Shown: positions 1 to 9,565 of the stretch, one piece after another | Layout of the letters: each line of letters opens with the position of its first letter | Numbering within the stretch: the stretch's first letter is position 1 | The notes under the pieces: generated by a model | Told to the model about the DNA's origin: nothing | The model's input: only the letters and a program-made list of their open reading frames with translations | Databases searched by the model: none | Made by a program: the position numbers and the translations under genes | Assembly (NCBI GenBank): GCA_003216195.1 | Contig: QCJF01000003.1 | Span: forward strand, 62,001-126,000 | DNA length: 64,000 nt | Source of the DNA: Pelagibacteraceae bacterium AG-404-P08 | Lineage (GTDB): Bacteria > Pseudomonadota > Alphaproteobacteria > HIMB59 | Direction: 5' to 3'

Positions 1-67
1 TTCCAAAAAATACCATTTCTTTTTTAAAAGAGAATAATGAGCTGAGGCAATTTTTAGATTTTTTAAC

Positions 68-523
68 TTAAAAACCAGCTTTAATAGATGAAACTACAAT
101 TGCAACAGAGGTAGCAAGATTTAATGATCTTGTTTTGCTGTTTATCGGTATCGTTATTTTGTTATTGACAGTATTATGAATTGTTTCTGGCACACCTGCT
201 GTTTCTTTTCCAAATAAAATAATATCATTATCTTCAAACTTAAACTCGTAAAGGTTATTGTCGGTTTTAGTAGTGGCTAAGATTACTCTGTTGTTATTTT
301 TTTTTGAATATAAATAAAAATTATCCCAATTTTCGTGATTTACAATTTCACAATGGTCTATGTAATCCATCACAGCGCCTTTGAATCTTTTATCTGTCAT
401 GGAGAAAGGCAAAGGTTTGATTATGTGAAGGGGAAACTCTAAACAAGCAGCAGTTCTGATAATCACGCCAAGATTTTGAGGCATATCGGGCTGATAGAGA
501 CAAATTGCAAATTTATGCGTCAT
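68..523 (-). CDS. trmL: tRNA (cytidine(34)-2'-O)-methyltransferase TrmL
   Basis: SPOUT-class methyltransferase predicted to 2'-O-methylate the wobble nucleotide of leucine tRNAs, using SAM in the cytoplasm. At 151 residues it is the normal length for TrmL. The knotted C-terminal SAM site is visible as LFGKETAGVP (residues 103-112) and IPINSKTRSLNLATS (125-139); the N-terminal part has QPDMPQNLGVIIRTA, typical of the family. It is divergent from petA, the usual alphaproteobacterial neighbourhood. Downstream on the same strand only 67 bases remain in the window, too few to identify the next gene. Family assignment is secure; the tRNA target is inferred from the family. Confidence 0.93.
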   Translation of the reverse strand: MTHKFAICLYQPDMPQNLGVIIRTAACLEFPLHIIKPLPFSMTDKRFKGAVMDYIDHCEIVNHENWDNFYLYSKKNNNRVILATTKTDNNLYEFKFEDNDIILFGKETAGVPETIHNTVNNKITIPINSKTRSLNLATSVAIVVSSIKAGF

Positions 524-580
524 GATGACTACTACTTATGCTACATCTTACCAATAAAATCTACTTAGATTTAAATCCAA

Positions 581-1105
581 ATGTCAGATAATAAAAAACC
601 AAGAAGAGATTTTATTAAATTATCAGCAATGACTCTAGGAGGGGTTGGGGCTGCTAGTTTACTTATTCCTTTTATATCAAGCATGAATCCAGGCAAAGAT
701 ACTCTAGCCTTGGCATCAACTGAAATAGATTTATCTCCCTTGGAAGAGGGCCAGAGTTTGACAGTAATATGGAGAGGTAAACCTGTTTTTATAAAGCATC
801 GAACAAAAAGTGAAATAGACAGTGCTAGAAATATTTCTTTAGAGGATCTACCAGATGCAGAGGAGGACTCTGCTAGAGTTCAAAAAGATAATTGGTTAGT
901 TGTATTAGGTGTTTGTACTCATTTAGGGTGCGTACCTCTTGGACAAAAAGCTTCGGATACAAAAGGAGACTATGGCGGATGGTTTTGCCCTTGTCATGGT
1001 TCACATTATGACACTTCTGGCAGGATAAGAAAAGGACCAGCTCCGACTAACTTACCTGTTCCCCCTTACGTATTTTTAACTGATAACAGAATAAAGATAG
1101 GATAA
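581..1105 (+). CDS. petA: Ubiquinol-cytochrome c reductase, Rieske iron-sulfur subunit
   Basis: Rieske [2Fe-2S] subunit of cytochrome bc1 (complex III), passing electrons from quinol to cytochrome c1 on the periplasmic face. A twin-arginine signal-anchor ([11 protein letters not shown], then a hydrophobic stretch to about residue 32) precedes the soluble domain. Cluster ligands are in CTHLGC (112-117) and CPCHG (136-140), which supply the two Cys, two His and the stabilising disulfide pair. At 174 residues it is of normal length. It is first in a petA-petB-petC operon, with 4 bases before petB. Confidence 0.97.
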   Translation: MSDNKKPRRDFIKLSAMTLGGVGAASLLIPFISSMNPGKDTLALASTEIDLSPLEEGQSLTVIWRGKPVFIKHRTKSEIDSARNISLEDLPDAEEDSARVQKDNWLVVLGVCTHLGCVPLGQKASDTKGDYGGWFCPCHGSHYDTSGRIRKGPAPTNLPVPPYVFLTDNRIKIG

Positions 1106-1109
1106 TTTA

Positions 1110-2354
1110 ATGAGTTCAAACGAATTACAAGGTTATAAAAAAACACTAAATTCACCATACACTGGTATAAAAGGTTGGATTGACTCTAGACTTCCTCTAA
1201 TAAGAATGATGGAAGCAGAATATTTGAAGTTTCCTGTTCCAAAATCACTCAATTACTTTTGGTCATTTGGTGGTATAGCTATGTTCTGTCTTATAGGACT
1301 AATTTTAACTGGAATTTTTTTAGGATTTCATTACAAACCCTCAGCAGATGATGCCTTTGACTCTGTTGAAAGGATCATGAGGGACGTTAGTTTTGGTTGG
1401 TTAATTAGATATTTGCATGCCAACTTAGTGTCCTTTTTCTTTATAGCTACTTTTATTCACATTTTTAGAGCTCTTTATTTTGGATCATACAAGGCACCCA
1501 GAGAGTTAGTCTACATTTTCGGTTTGACCATGTTCATGCTGATGATGGCAACTGCATTTCTAGGATATACACTTCCATGGGGCCAGATGTCTTATTGGGG
1601 AGCAACAGTTATAACTAATCTTTTTTCAGCCATTCCTGTTGTAGGGGATGCTATACTCACATTACTTCTTGGTGACTTCACTGTTGGTGACTCAGCAGTT
1701 AATCGTTTTTATGTTCTTCACTGGTTATTAGCTTTCGCAATTGTCGGTTTAGTTGTCTTTCACGTAATTACGTTGCACATGACTGGTTCTAATAATCCGA
1801 CTGGTACAGAGCCACAAAGCTGGGATGAAACAGTGAGTTTTCATCCATACGTAACTATTAAAGATCTAAATGCCACAATATTTTTCTTTATCATTTTGGC
1901 ATTTATTCTCTTCTATTACCCAAATATTTTAGGTCACTCCGATAATTACATTAAAGCTAACCCTATGGTAACTCCTGCACATATTGTGCCTGAGTGGTAC
2001 TTTCTACCTTTCTATGCAATACTTAGAGCTATTCCAGATAAACTAGGTGGTGTGATAGCTATGTTTAGCTCCATTCTAGCATTAGGCTTATTACCATGGC
2101 TTGACACTTCTAAAGTTAGATCATGTTTATTTAGACCTATCTGGAGATACTGTGTTCTTTTGTTTGCAGTAAACTTTTTGGTTCTTATGTATGTTGGAGG
2201 TAAACCTGCTGAGGGTCTTTATGTACTTATTTCAAGGATTGGAACTGCTTATTGGTTTTTGTTTATATTTGTTTTGGCCCCACTTGTAGGATTTTTAGAA
2301 ACACCACGACAACCTCTAACTATTACAAATTATTTGCAAAGTAAAAAAGCCTAA
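1110..2354 (+). CDS. petB: Cytochrome b subunit of the bc1 complex
   Basis: Membrane core of complex III, carrying two haems b and the Qo and Qi quinone sites. There are about eight hydrophobic helices over 414 residues. Haem-ligand helices show as RYLHANLVSFFFIATFIHI and VLHWLLAFAIVGLVVFHV, each with two histidines 13-14 residues apart. The Qo signature PEWY is present (VPEWYFLPFY). It is an undivided cytochrome b, not the split b6/subunit IV form. The start lies 4 bases after petA and the stop is followed one base later by petC. Confidence 0.97.
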   Translation: MSSNELQGYKKTLNSPYTGIKGWIDSRLPLIRMMEAEYLKFPVPKSLNYFWSFGGIAMFCLIGLILTGIFLGFHYKPSADDAFDSVERIMRDVSFGWLIRYLHANLVSFFFIATFIHIFRALYFGSYKAPRELVYIFGLTMFMLMMATAFLGYTLPWGQMSYWGATVITNLFSAIPVVGDAILTLLLGDFTVGDSAVNRFYVLHWLLAFAIVGLVVFHVITLHMTGSNNPTGTEPQSWDETVSFHPYVTIKDLNATIFFFIILAFILFYYPNILGHSDNYIKANPMVTPAHIVPEWYFLPFYAILRAIPDKLGGVIAMFSSILALGLLPWLDTSKVRSCLFRPIWRYCVLLFAVNFLVLMYVGGKPAEGLYVLISRIGTAYWFLFIFVLAPLVGFLETPRQPLTITNYLQSKKA

Positions 2355-2355
2355 T

Positions 2356-3108
2356 ATGAGAAAAGCTCTACTGGCTATTTTTTTACTTTTTAGTTTCAAT
2401 TTGAATGGTGCTGGAGCAAAAATTGATATTCCAAAATATGATTGGTCTTGGAAAGGATTTTTTGGAACATATGATCGTGCCTCAGCTCAAAGAGGTTTAA
2501 AAGTTTATAGAGAAGTTTGTGCGGGATGCCATTCTATGAATTATCTATCTTATAGAAATTTAGCAGATCTTGGTTTTAGTCAAGATCACATTAAAGCCAT
2601 TGCAGCCGAACATTTAGTGTTAGATGGGCCAAATGACGAAGGAGAAATGTTTGAAAGAGACGGTATTCCTTCAGATCAGTTTGTTAATCCATATTTAAAT
2701 GAAAAGGCTGCTAGAGCAGCGAATAACGGCGCTTACCCGCCTGATTTGTCTTTAATAGTTAAAGCAAGACCTAAGGGTGCTGATTATATAAAAGCATTAT
2801 TGCTTGGTTATGTTGATCCACCAGAAGATATGAAAGTTCCAAAAGGTCAACATTACAATAAATATATGGCAGGTAATTTAATTGCCATGACATCGCCATT
2901 ATCAGATGGTCTTGTTGATTACGATGATGGAACTGAAAGCACAATGGATCAAATGACAACAGATGTTACAACTTTTTTAGCTTGGGCTGCTGAGCCTAGT
3001 TTAGAGGACCGAAAGAGAATGGGTTTAAAAGTAATACTATTTTTATTGGTATTGTTCGTCTTAGCTTATATTTCTAAACAACAAATTTGGAGAGATATTA
3101 AATATTAA
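2356..3108 (+). CDS. petC: Cytochrome c1
   Basis: Membrane-anchored c-type cytochrome of complex III that receives electrons from the Rieske protein and reduces soluble cytochrome c. A signal peptide covers about residues 1-20, the haem c motif CAGCH is at 55-59, and a probable axial Met lies in NLIAMTSPL near residue 175. A C-terminal membrane anchor (about 225-244) ends in a basic tail. It is a separate 250-residue gene, not fused to cytochrome b. Its 3' end overlaps the convergent ychF by 11 bases. Confidence 0.96.
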   Translation: MRKALLAIFLLFSFNLNGAGAKIDIPKYDWSWKGFFGTYDRASAQRGLKVYREVCAGCHSMNYLSYRNLADLGFSQDHIKAIAAEHLVLDGPNDEGEMFERDGIPSDQFVNPYLNEKAARAANNGAYPPDLSLIVKARPKGADYIKALLLGYVDPPEDMKVPKGQHYNKYMAGNLIAMTSPLSDGLVDYDDGTESTMDQMTTDVTTFLAWAAEPSLEDRKRMGLKVILFLLVLFVLAYISKQQIWRDIKY

Positions 3109-4183
3109 ATAAGAAGTGGATGATATCGCCATCTTTGACTACATATTCTTTTCCCTCTAACCTTAACTTTCCCTTTTCTTTCGCGCCACTTTCTCCTTTG
3201 AATTGAATATAATCTTCATATGAAATCGTTTCAGCTCTTATGAAACCTTTTTCCATATCACTATGAATTTCTCCAGCAGCATTGGGTGCTAACGTACCTC
3301 TAATAATCGTCCATGCTCTTAGCTCTCTCTCGCCAGCAGTAAAAAAATTTATATAATTTAAAAGTTCATAACCTTTTTTAATAACTCTTTTAAGACCAGT
3401 TTCTTTAAGGCCTATACTATCAAGAAACATTTTTTTTTCTTCATGATCGTTGATTTGTGAAATTTCAGACTCGATTTTAGCACTTACAAGCAGTGTCTCT
3501 GAATTATTCAATTTAGAATATTCTTCAATAGACTTTGTGTATGCGTTTCCATTTACAGATGAATTTTCATCAACATTGCAAACATATACAACAGGTTTAA
3601 TAGATATAAGTTGAAAGATATTCAAATATTCAATCTCATCTTTATTTAAGTTGTTCAAAATTCCTTTTTCTTTAGAAATAAGATCTATTGCTTTTTCAAT
3701 TATCAATATCTTTTTTTTATCATCATCTGTTTTTTGAGTTTTTTTTTGTTTCTGATAATTTTTTTCCAAAATCTCTAGATCAGATAATGCCAATTCTGCA
3801 TTAATAATTTTGATATCCTCGAGAGGATTAATTCTATTTTCAACGTGTTGTATATCATCATCTTCAAAACATCTTACAATATGAAATAACGCATTTACTG
3901 AGCGTATATGAGATAAAAAAGCATTACCCAGACCCTCTCCTTTAGAGGCTCCTTTTACTAGACCTGCAATATCAACTATTTCAAAAGCTGCAGGAATTAT
4001 TTTTTGTGGATTGCATATTTCAGCTAGTTTTTTAATTCTATCATCTGGCACTCTTACTAAAGAACTATTTGGGTCAATTGTTGCAAAAGGATAATTGGCT
4101 GCTAATGCTTGCTCATTTTCACATAAAGCATTAAATAAAGTTGACTTGCCAACATTTGGTAGGCCTATAATTCCACACTTCAT
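3098..4183 (-). CDS. ychF: Redox-regulated ATPase/GTPase YchF (OLA1 family)
   Basis: TRAFAC-class P-loop NTPase that binds ribosomes; the family prefers ATP. Walker [10 protein letters not shown] is at residues 7-15, switch [12 protein letters not shown] follows, and the usual NKxD is replaced by NVDE, the YchF hallmark. A coiled-coil insert lies in the middle and a C-terminal TGS domain ends at residue 361. The start codon directly abuts the pth stop, so pth-ychF is probably co-transcribed. The C-terminus overlaps petC by 11 bases on the other strand. Confidence 0.96.
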   Translation of the reverse strand: MKCGIIGLPNVGKSTLFNALCENEQALAANYPFATIDPNSSLVRVPDDRIKKLAEICNPQKIIPAAFEIVDIAGLVKGASKGEGLGNAFLSHIRSVNALFHIVRCFEDDDIQHVENRINPLEDIKIINAELALSDLEILEKNYQKQKKTQKTDDDKKKILIIEKAIDLISKEKGILNNLNKDEIEYLNIFQLISIKPVVYVCNVDENSSVNGNAYTKSIEEYSKLNNSETLLVSAKIESEISQINDHEEKKMFLDSIGLKETGLKRVIKKGYELLNYINFFTAGERELRAWTIIRGTLAPNAAGEIHSDMEKGFIRAETISYEDYIQFKGESGAKEKGKLRLEGKEYVVKDGDIIHFLFNI

Positions 4184-4732
4184 TTATATGCCTAGATTAG
4201 ATAAATGTTTTGATACAAATATCTGTGATAGGTTTAAGTATATAACTTCAAATAATAAAACGAGCTGTTTCTTCTCTTCTGTATTAAAGTTACCCAGTAC
4301 ATGTTTTGTCACCTTATCTTTAACACCAGGATGACCAATTCCAATTCTGAGCTTCCAATAGTTATCTCCAATTTTACTACTGATACTTCTTAGCCCATTA
4401 TGGCCAGCGTTTCCGCCAGCATATTTAATTTTTATTTCCCCTAAGTCCAAATCTAGTTCGTCATATAGAACAAATATTTCATCTGACTTACTGAGTTTAT
4501 TTGTTTTGAGGCTCAGTACACCGTCTCCGGATTCATTCATATAATTTTTAGATAAAACGATTTGACATTTTTGGCCATCAAGAAGGAAAGAATTAGAAAG
4601 TTTAAAGTTCTTAAATTTTTTTAGTTTAAGTTCTAATTTATCGACTAGAAATTCTCCAAGTAATAGACCAGCGTTATGCCTATTATTTTTATGTTTAACT
4701 GTTGGATTGCCTAAGCAATATAAAGTAAGCAT
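4184..4732 (-). CDS. pth: Peptidyl-tRNA hydrolase
   Basis: Cleaves peptidyl-tRNA released by ribosome drop-off, recycling tRNA. The N-terminal CLGNP with Asn9 and RHNAG with catalytic His19 are present, as are KNYMNESGDGV (conserved Asn) and the Asp in YDELDLDLG. At 182 residues it is close to the bacterial norm. It sits between rplY (14 bases upstream) and ychF (0 bases), the widespread rplY-pth-ychF order. Confidence 0.95.
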   Translation of the reverse strand: MLTLYCLGNPTVKHKNNRHNAGLLLGEFLVDKLELKLKKFKNFKLSNSFLLDGQKCQIVLSKNYMNESGDGVLSLKTNKLSKSDEIFVLYDELDLDLGEIKIKYAGGNAGHNGLRSISSKIGDNYWKLRIGIGHPGVKDKVTKHVLGNFNTEEKKQLVLLFEVIYLNLSQIFVSKHLSNLGI

Positions 4733-4746
4733 ATAGATAGACTATA

Positions 4747-5400
4747 TTATTCGGCTGCTTTTTCTTCTTCTTTCTTATCTTCGGTTTTTTCTGTTGTTTC
4801 TTCTGTTGTCTCTTCGGTTTCTTCTGGTTCTGGTTCTTTTTCAACCTTTGGAGCCTGAACTGTAGCTAACATAAAATCTCTACCCTGAATAGTGGGCTTC
4901 ATTCCCTCACCCAAAGTCACAGAACTTAATCTGATATCGTCACCAATTTCTTTACCCTCAAGAGAGATAACAAATTTTTCTGGTATATTATTAGCAAGGC
5001 AAGATAACTCTATTTCTCTTCGAACGACGTTTAAGATACCGCCTTGTTTTAGTCCAGGTGACAATTCTTGATTTGTAAATTCAACAGGAACAGAAATTAC
5101 TATTCTTGTTTTTTCGTCCACTCTTTGAAAATCTACATGTATAGGGTTGTGTTTAACTTTATGTCTTTGAATACTTTTGACAATGACTGCTTCTTTTTTA
5201 TGGCCAAATTCGACTTCAAATATTTTTGAGTAGAAGCCACCCTCATCAAATCTTTTTTTTAGCTGAATAGTGTCGACAGCGACCATTACAGGGTCAGTGT
5301 TACCACCATAAATAATAGAGGGTATCAAACCTTCTTTTAAATATGGGTTAGTATTTCCTTTTTTTCTCTCTTTAGCTGGGATATTTCCACTGATTTTCAT
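4747..5400 (-). CDS. rplY: 50S ribosomal protein L25/CTC
   Basis: 5S-rRNA-binding ribosomal protein of the long CTC type: an N-terminal L25 domain (about 1-90), a second beta domain (about 95-185), then an acidic Glu/Thr/Lys-rich tail of about 30 residues. Length is 217. The tail is low-complexity and probably disordered, as is common in alphaproteobacterial CTC proteins. It is the middle gene of prs-rplY-pth-ychF; the gap to prs is 29 bases. Confidence 0.95.
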   Translation of the reverse strand: MKISGNIPAKERKKGNTNPYLKEGLIPSIIYGGNTDPVMVAVDTIQLKKRFDEGGFYSKIFEVEFGHKKEAVIVKSIQRHKVKHNPIHVDFQRVDEKTRIVISVPVEFTNQELSPGLKQGGILNVVRREIELSCLANNIPEKFVISLEGKEIGDDIRLSSVTLGEGMKPTIQGRDFMLATVQAPKVEKEPEPEETEETTEETTEKTEDKKEEEKAAE

Positions 5401-5429
5401 AGGCTGAGTTTATACAACAAAATCCCAGA

Positions 5430-6356
5430 TTAATCAAACAGAGAAGATATAGATGTTTCGTTATTAATACGCTTTATAGCCTCACCAAAAAGTGGAGCCA
5501 CAGATAAATACCTCATTGATGAGGGTACTTCAAAAGTGGGTTTGATTGTATTGGTACAAACCATTTCCTCTAAAACTGAGTTATTTATGTTGTCTAAAGC
5601 CTTTCCAGAGTAAACACCATGAGAACAGTATCCATAAACCTCTGTCGCACCGTTCTCTTTAAGAGCTTTAGCCGCATTGCAAATTGTTCCTCCTGAGTCA
5701 ACCAAATCGTCAACAATTATACATTTTTTTCCATTAACCGAGCCTATGACATTCATGGCATTAGATACACCTGGAGCGTCTCTACGTTTATCAATTATAG
5801 CTAAATCAGCGTCGAGTTTCTTTGCAAATGCTCTAGCTCTTAAAACACCTCCGACGTCTGGAGAAACAAATACAAGATTCTCATCTCTTTTATTTGATTT
5901 AATGTCGTTAATGAACATATTAGTTGCATATAGGTTGTCTAAGGGGATATCAAAAAAACCTTGAATTTGACCTGCGTGAAGATCCATTGTTAAAACTCTA
6001 TTTGCACCAGCTGTGGTAATTAGATTGGCTACTAATTTTGCCGATATAGGAGTTCTTGGTCCAGTTTTTCTATCCTGTCTTGCATAACCAAAATATGGCA
6101 AAACAGCAGTGATTCTTTTTGCAGATCCACGTTTTAGAGCATCAATTGCTACCAACAATTCCATTAAATTGTCATTAGCAGGGAAAGAAGTTGATTGAAC
6201 TAAAAAAACATCTTCTCCTCGAACATTTTCACCAATTTCAACAAATATCTCTTTATCAGAAAACCTTGTCATAGTTGCTTTAGATAATTGAATTTTTAGA
6301 TATTCTGAAATCTCTCTAGATAACTCAATGTTACTATTTCCAGAAATAATTTTCAT
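5430..6356 (-). CDS. prs: Ribose-phosphate pyrophosphokinase (PRPP synthetase)
   Basis: Makes PRPP from ribose-5-phosphate and ATP for purine, pyrimidine, histidine, tryptophan and NAD synthesis. Family motifs are intact: KTGPRTP (97-103), [11 protein letters not shown] (125-135) and the PRPP loop [10 protein letters not shown] (215-224). At 308 residues it is a standard class I enzyme. It heads the prs-rplY-pth-ychF run; pgeF lies 42 bases upstream on the same strand. Confidence 0.97.
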   Translation of the reverse strand: MKIISGNSNIELSREISEYLKIQLSKATMTRFSDKEIFVEIGENVRGEDVFLVQSTSFPANDNLMELLVAIDALKRGSAKRITAVLPYFGYARQDRKTGPRTPISAKLVANLITTAGANRVLTMDLHAGQIQGFFDIPLDNLYATNMFINDIKSNKRDENLVFVSPDVGGVLRARAFAKKLDADLAIIDKRRDAPGVSNAMNVIGSVNGKKCIIVDDLVDSGGTICNAAKALKENGATEVYGYCSHGVYSGKALDNINNSVLEEMVCTNTIKPTFEVPSSMRYLSVAPLFGEAIKRINNETSISSLFD

Positions 6357-6398
6357 TAATTAGCTTGGTTATATAGTAAAATGTATATCCATACAAAG

Positions 6399-7112
6399 TT
6401 AAATTATAGATACCAAGCTTAAATTTCTCCCATAATCTTTATATTTGAGATGAATACTTCTTCGATAGCTAAAATATTTTATGTTTTTAAAAGTATCCAT
6501 TTTGGAGTCTACAATTTCAGAAATACCTAAACCATTCAATTTACCTTTAGCAAGTTTAGGAAGGTCAAAATAATATTTATCATCTTTTTTAGTCCATAAA
6601 CCTTTAAAGTTAAATTTCATATCATTTATGAATTCTCGAGATACCTCGTAAGAGTTCTTTCTTATACAAGGCCCAATAAAGGCCCTTATATTTGATTTTT
6701 TGGAGCCAATTTGAAGCATTTTTTTTATGGTATTTTCTATAATATTTCTTTTTAAACCCCTCCATCCTGCATGGCAAATTCCTATGATTTTATTTTGGTA
6801 ATCAATAAATATTATTGGCAAACAATCAGCTGTCGTAATACCAAGAATAAATTTATCATCTCGTGTTACTACACCATCACAATTGTAAATAGATTTATTT
6901 TTTCTTACTATAAGACATTTGCTTGAATGTGATTGGTTAGGAATAATTAATACTTTTTTTTCTTTAGATATGAGATTTTTAGCAATTTCAATATTTTCTT
7001 TTACATTAATTTTATTATCTCTAGACTTTAATCCGCAATTAAGAGAATAATAAATTCCCTTTGATCTTCCATTTTTATTATTAAAAAACTTAAATTTAAC
7101 TGATTGTTTCAT
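6399..7112 (-). CDS. pgeF: Peptidoglycan editing factor PgeF (YfiH/LACC1 family)
   Basis: Multi-copper-oxidase-unrelated YfiH-family enzyme. Family members act as purine nucleoside phosphorylases/adenosine deaminases and, in E. coli, remove mis-incorporated amino acids from peptidoglycan precursors. The metal-binding set is visible: His62 (QSHSSK), Cys97 (TADCLP) and His114 (CHAGWRG). Length is 237. Its 5' end overlaps the upstream midA-like gene by 17 bases, in the conserved lgt-midA-pgeF order. Confidence 0.93.
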   Translation of the reverse strand: MKQSVKFKFFNNKNGRSKGIYYSLNCGLKSRDNKINVKENIEIAKNLISKEKKVLIIPNQSHSSKCLIVRKNKSIYNCDGVVTRDDKFILGITTADCLPIIFIDYQNKIIGICHAGWRGLKRNIIENTIKKMLQIGSKKSNIRAFIGPCIRKNSYEVSREFINDMKFNFKGLWTKKDDKYYFDLPKLAKGKLNGLGISEIVDSKMDTFKNIKYFSYRRSIHLKYKDYGRNLSLVSII

Positions 7113-8121
7113 CTTTTTTAAAAGAGAGATTCAAAAATACTTGACCCATATCATTAAATTTTTCTCCACTAATTAACTCAATAATTTCTCTAATATTCTT
7201 GTTACTTGATTTTAGGTATTCGTTTGGGAGATTATTACAAATTAAATCTTTTTGGTTTGTGATTTGTGGATTTTTACTAATAAAAAAATCCTTTAATAAT
7301 TCGAAATTAACCCCGAAAGAATAATCTACGTTTTCAAATTTATCAAATAAGTCTAATTTTTTATGGCTCGATAATAATCTAAGAGTACTTTTTAATGGCA
7401 ATTTCGTGTAGCCATAATCAGTTGTAGTAAAAAAATAATTTTTGCAATTTAAGTTTTGAATATCACTTAGTATATTCAAAATTAAATTTGAATGCTCAAG
7501 TATATCATTATTTTTAAATTTGTATTTTGAATAGTGATCTATTAATTCTCCAGATATCGCCACATTATCTTGAATTAAAAAATATTTATTATTTTTTTTT
7601 GATATTTTTATTTCATTAAAGTTACCGTTATTAAATATAAATTGCTTAGACCCAAAGGTGTCAAAAAATTCGTTAGAGTAAATAAAAACAGTATCTTCGT
7701 TATCTATTTTATAATCATAGATATTTTCTATAAAATTAACTTTTACATCTGATCTTTCAAAAATTTTTCCTTTAAAATAATCACTTCTTTCTAATAAAGT
7801 AATGTTATTAACATTGATATTCTTTGATTTAAGATAATGATAAATATCTAATGTAAGTATCCCATTACCAGGTCCTAACTCCAATAAATTTACATTTTTT
7901 ACCTTTGGAAATTCTTTTAAAAACTGATTAGAAAGGGCTATGCTAAATAAAGAGGATATCTCAGGAGATGTTATAAACTGACCATCTTTGCCAATCTTTT
8001 CGATATTTGGTTTATTATAGAAGCCTGAGTCTTTATCAAAATTTGATATTTCTATAAAATCTTGAATGTTGATTGAACCAACTGATTTGATGATGGTATC
8101 TATCTTTGTTTGTATTGACAT
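7096..8121 (-). CDS. Class I SAM-dependent methyltransferase, MidA/NDUFAF7 family
   Basis: Homologue of NDUFAF7/MidA, which in mitochondria dimethylates an arginine of complex I subunit NDUFS2; the bacterial role is inferred. Visible motifs are QFITSPEISSLFS (the family FxTxPEIS block, from residue 49) and the SAM loop ELGPGNG (81-87). It is 341 residues, slightly short. The start overlaps lgt by 22 bases and the end overlaps pgeF by 17, so the three genes are probably translated from one message. Confidence 0.88.
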   Translation of the reverse strand: MSIQTKIDTIIKSVGSINIQDFIEISNFDKDSGFYNKPNIEKIGKDGQFITSPEISSLFSIALSNQFLKEFPKVKNVNLLELGPGNGILTLDIYHYLKSKNINVNNITLLERSDYFKGKIFERSDVKVNFIENIYDYKIDNEDTVFIYSNEFFDTFGSKQFIFNNGNFNEIKISKKNNKYFLIQDNVAISGELIDHYSKYKFKNNDILEHSNLILNILSDIQNLNCKNYFFTTTDYGYTKLPLKSTLRLLSSHKKLDLFDKFENVDYSFGVNFELLKDFFISKNPQITNQKDLICNNLPNEYLKSSNKNIREIIELISGEKFNDMGQVFLNLSFKKDETIS

Positions 8122-8876
8122 AAATATAGAAAATAAAAACCAAGTATTACAATTGGGATTGATAATAGTTGACCCTGAGATAATAAATTAAACTTTAAGC
8201 CTACTTGAATGTCCGGCATTCTAAAATTTTCAATTATAATTCTAGATATTCCATAATTAATTAAAAAGAAAGATGTTATAATCCCATTTTTTACTTTAAA
8301 TTTATAATAGAATAATAGTAGTAAAATAGCTGGTATTAATCCTTCAAATACTGATTCATATATTTGGGATATATGTCTATAAAAATCCTCATTTGGGTAA
8401 CGAACGCTTAAAAAAAATTCTGTCGGCTTTCCTATTAATTCTTTATTTAGAAAATTAGAAATTCTACCTAAAAAAATTCCAAATGGAGCAGTTATACTTA
8501 AAAGATCAGAAAGTTTAAAAATAGAAATATTTTTTTTAATTGAAAATATTATAATTGTTAAGATAATACCAATTAAAGCTCCGTGAAATGACATCCCCCC
8601 CTGCCAAACCTTAAATATTTCAAAAGGGTTTTGAATATAAAAATTCAAATTATAAAAAATTACATAGCCTAATCTCCCACCAATTATTACAGAAATAAAT
8701 AAATAAAAAAATAAGTCTTCAAGTTTTTTTTTATCCAAACTAAATTGCTTTAAATTGTTATATGCAAAAAAATAAAAGTAAATAAATCCAATAATATAAG
8801 ATATGCTGTACCATCTTATGGTTAAACCGAATAGCTCAAAAGCTACTGGCGATAGAAAACTAGGATATTCAAACAC
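8100..8876 (-). CDS. lgt: Phosphatidylglycerol-prolipoprotein diacylglyceryl transferase
   Basis: Inner-membrane enzyme adding diacylglycerol to the lipobox cysteine, the first step of lipoprotein maturation. About seven hydrophobic segments are present. Motifs are IRWYSISYIIGF (N-terminal), GGRLGYVIFYN, WQGGMSFHG and GRISNFLNKELIGKP, the Lgt signature. At 258 residues it is near the norm. The start is supported because the family N-terminus aligns with residues 2-25. A possible small plus-strand gene overlaps its 5' end. Confidence 0.96.
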   Translation of the reverse strand: MFEYPSFLSPVAFELFGLTIRWYSISYIIGFIYFYFFAYNNLKQFSLDKKKLEDLFFYLFISVIIGGRLGYVIFYNLNFYIQNPFEIFKVWQGGMSFHGALIGIILTIIIFSIKKNISIFKLSDLLSITAPFGIFLGRISNFLNKELIGKPTEFFLSVRYPNEDFYRHISQIYESVFEGLIPAILLLLFYYKFKVKNGIITSFFLINYGISRIIIENFRMPDIQVGLKFNLLSQGQLLSIPIVILGFYFLYLCQYKQR

Positions 8877-9036
8877 TGTAAAAACTAATAATACAACTTA
8901 CGTTTCACACAAAGATAAACTTTATCTTAAGTTATCAAAAATACTTTATAATTCAGTTGAAGTTGCCCAAATTTTTAACGATTTCAAATCAGATTTTAAA
9001 AAATTAAAGAAATATTTAATCAACAGAAAAGATTAA
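8803..9036 (+). CDS. Possible small coding sequence, UbiK-like position (uncertain)
   Basis: A 77-codon frame. The credible part is the C-terminal 45 residues (about 8900-9036), Lys-rich and amphipathic, starting around DKLYLKLSKILY. In many alphaproteobacteria the ubiquinone-biosynthesis accessory factor UbiK (BMFP family) lies exactly here, divergent from lgt and beside ybjN and proC. The pattern of small and charged residues is compatible with a UbiK N-terminal helix, but the usual C-terminal coiled coil is missing. No ATG, GTG or TTG occurs in frame after lgt's start, so a real gene would have to begin inside lgt (8803 or 8818) or use an unusual start. It may be a decayed remnant. Confidence 0.35.
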   Translation: MLYHLMVKPNSSKATGDRKLGYSNTVKTNNTTYVSHKDKLYLKLSKILYNSVEVAQIFNDFKSDFKKLKKYLINRKD

Positions 9037-9059
9037 ATTTATCCGATATTAAGCAATTT

Positions 9060-9077
9060 AATACTATATATAGTATT
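9060..9077. repeat. 18-bp perfect palindrome upstream of ybjN-like gene
   Basis: The bases aatactatatatagtatt read the same on both strands. The site lies 32 bases before the ATG of the YbjN-domain gene and 23 bases after the preceding reading frame. It is too AT-rich for an intrinsic terminator. An operator or an overlapping promoter element is possible; chance in an AT-rich gap is also possible. Confidence 0.4.
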
Positions 9078-9109
9078 TACTAAGATAAGTAATGTGATAC
9101 ATATTGTGT

Positions 9110-9565
9110 ATGTCACAAAAAAACATTGATTCTGGCCCCATTTCTATTCTCGAAGATATTTTCAATGTTAAACAGTTATCTAAAAACAACGTAAACAACG
9201 ATATTTCTCTTTTAACGGAGATCCATGAACAAAAAGTAATAATGGATTTTCAATGGATTGATGATTTAAAAGTTCTTATATCATCATTTAGCATTGATAA
9301 TTATGAATATAGTTTTCTTACCAATCATATTAATAAAATTAACAATAATCTGGTTATTGGTACACTTAAACAAAATAATAATAATAAAATTGTTTATAGA
9401 CATAGTCTGCCAATTTCAGGAAAAGTAACAACAGAAGATATTAGAAGTTATTTAGAAAATATATTATCTGAATTTAATCACCTTGTTTCAGTGTTACTAA
9501 AAGGCGATAAAGTTGTTGAGACTACTCAAATTTTAATTAATCAAAAAATTGTCGGCCACGCTTAA
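9110..9565 (+). CDS. YbjN domain-containing protein
   Basis: Cytoplasmic YbjN-family protein of about 150 residues, with the type III secretion chaperone-like alpha/beta fold. The function is not settled in the family. Visible features are the FQWIDDLKVLISSFSIDN segment, a NNKIVYRHSLPISG strand pair and a helical C-terminus. ATG at 9110 is preferred over the in-frame TTG six bases upstream. Upstream of proC is the usual alphaproteobacterial place for this gene; its 3' end overlaps proC by 17 bases. Confidence 0.75.
   Translation: MSQKNIDSGPISILEDIFNVKQLSKNNVNNDISLLTEIHEQKVIMDFQWIDDLKVLISSFSIDNYEYSFLTNHINKINNNLVIGTLKQNNNNKIVYRHSLPISGKVTTEDIRSYLENILSEFNHLVSVLLKGDKVVETTQILINQKIVGHA

Noticed and set aside
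1-67. Part of another minus-strand gene at the window edge
   Set aside because: Only 67 bases; one frame is open but there is no start or motif to name it, and the conserved hemF neighbour could not be confirmed.
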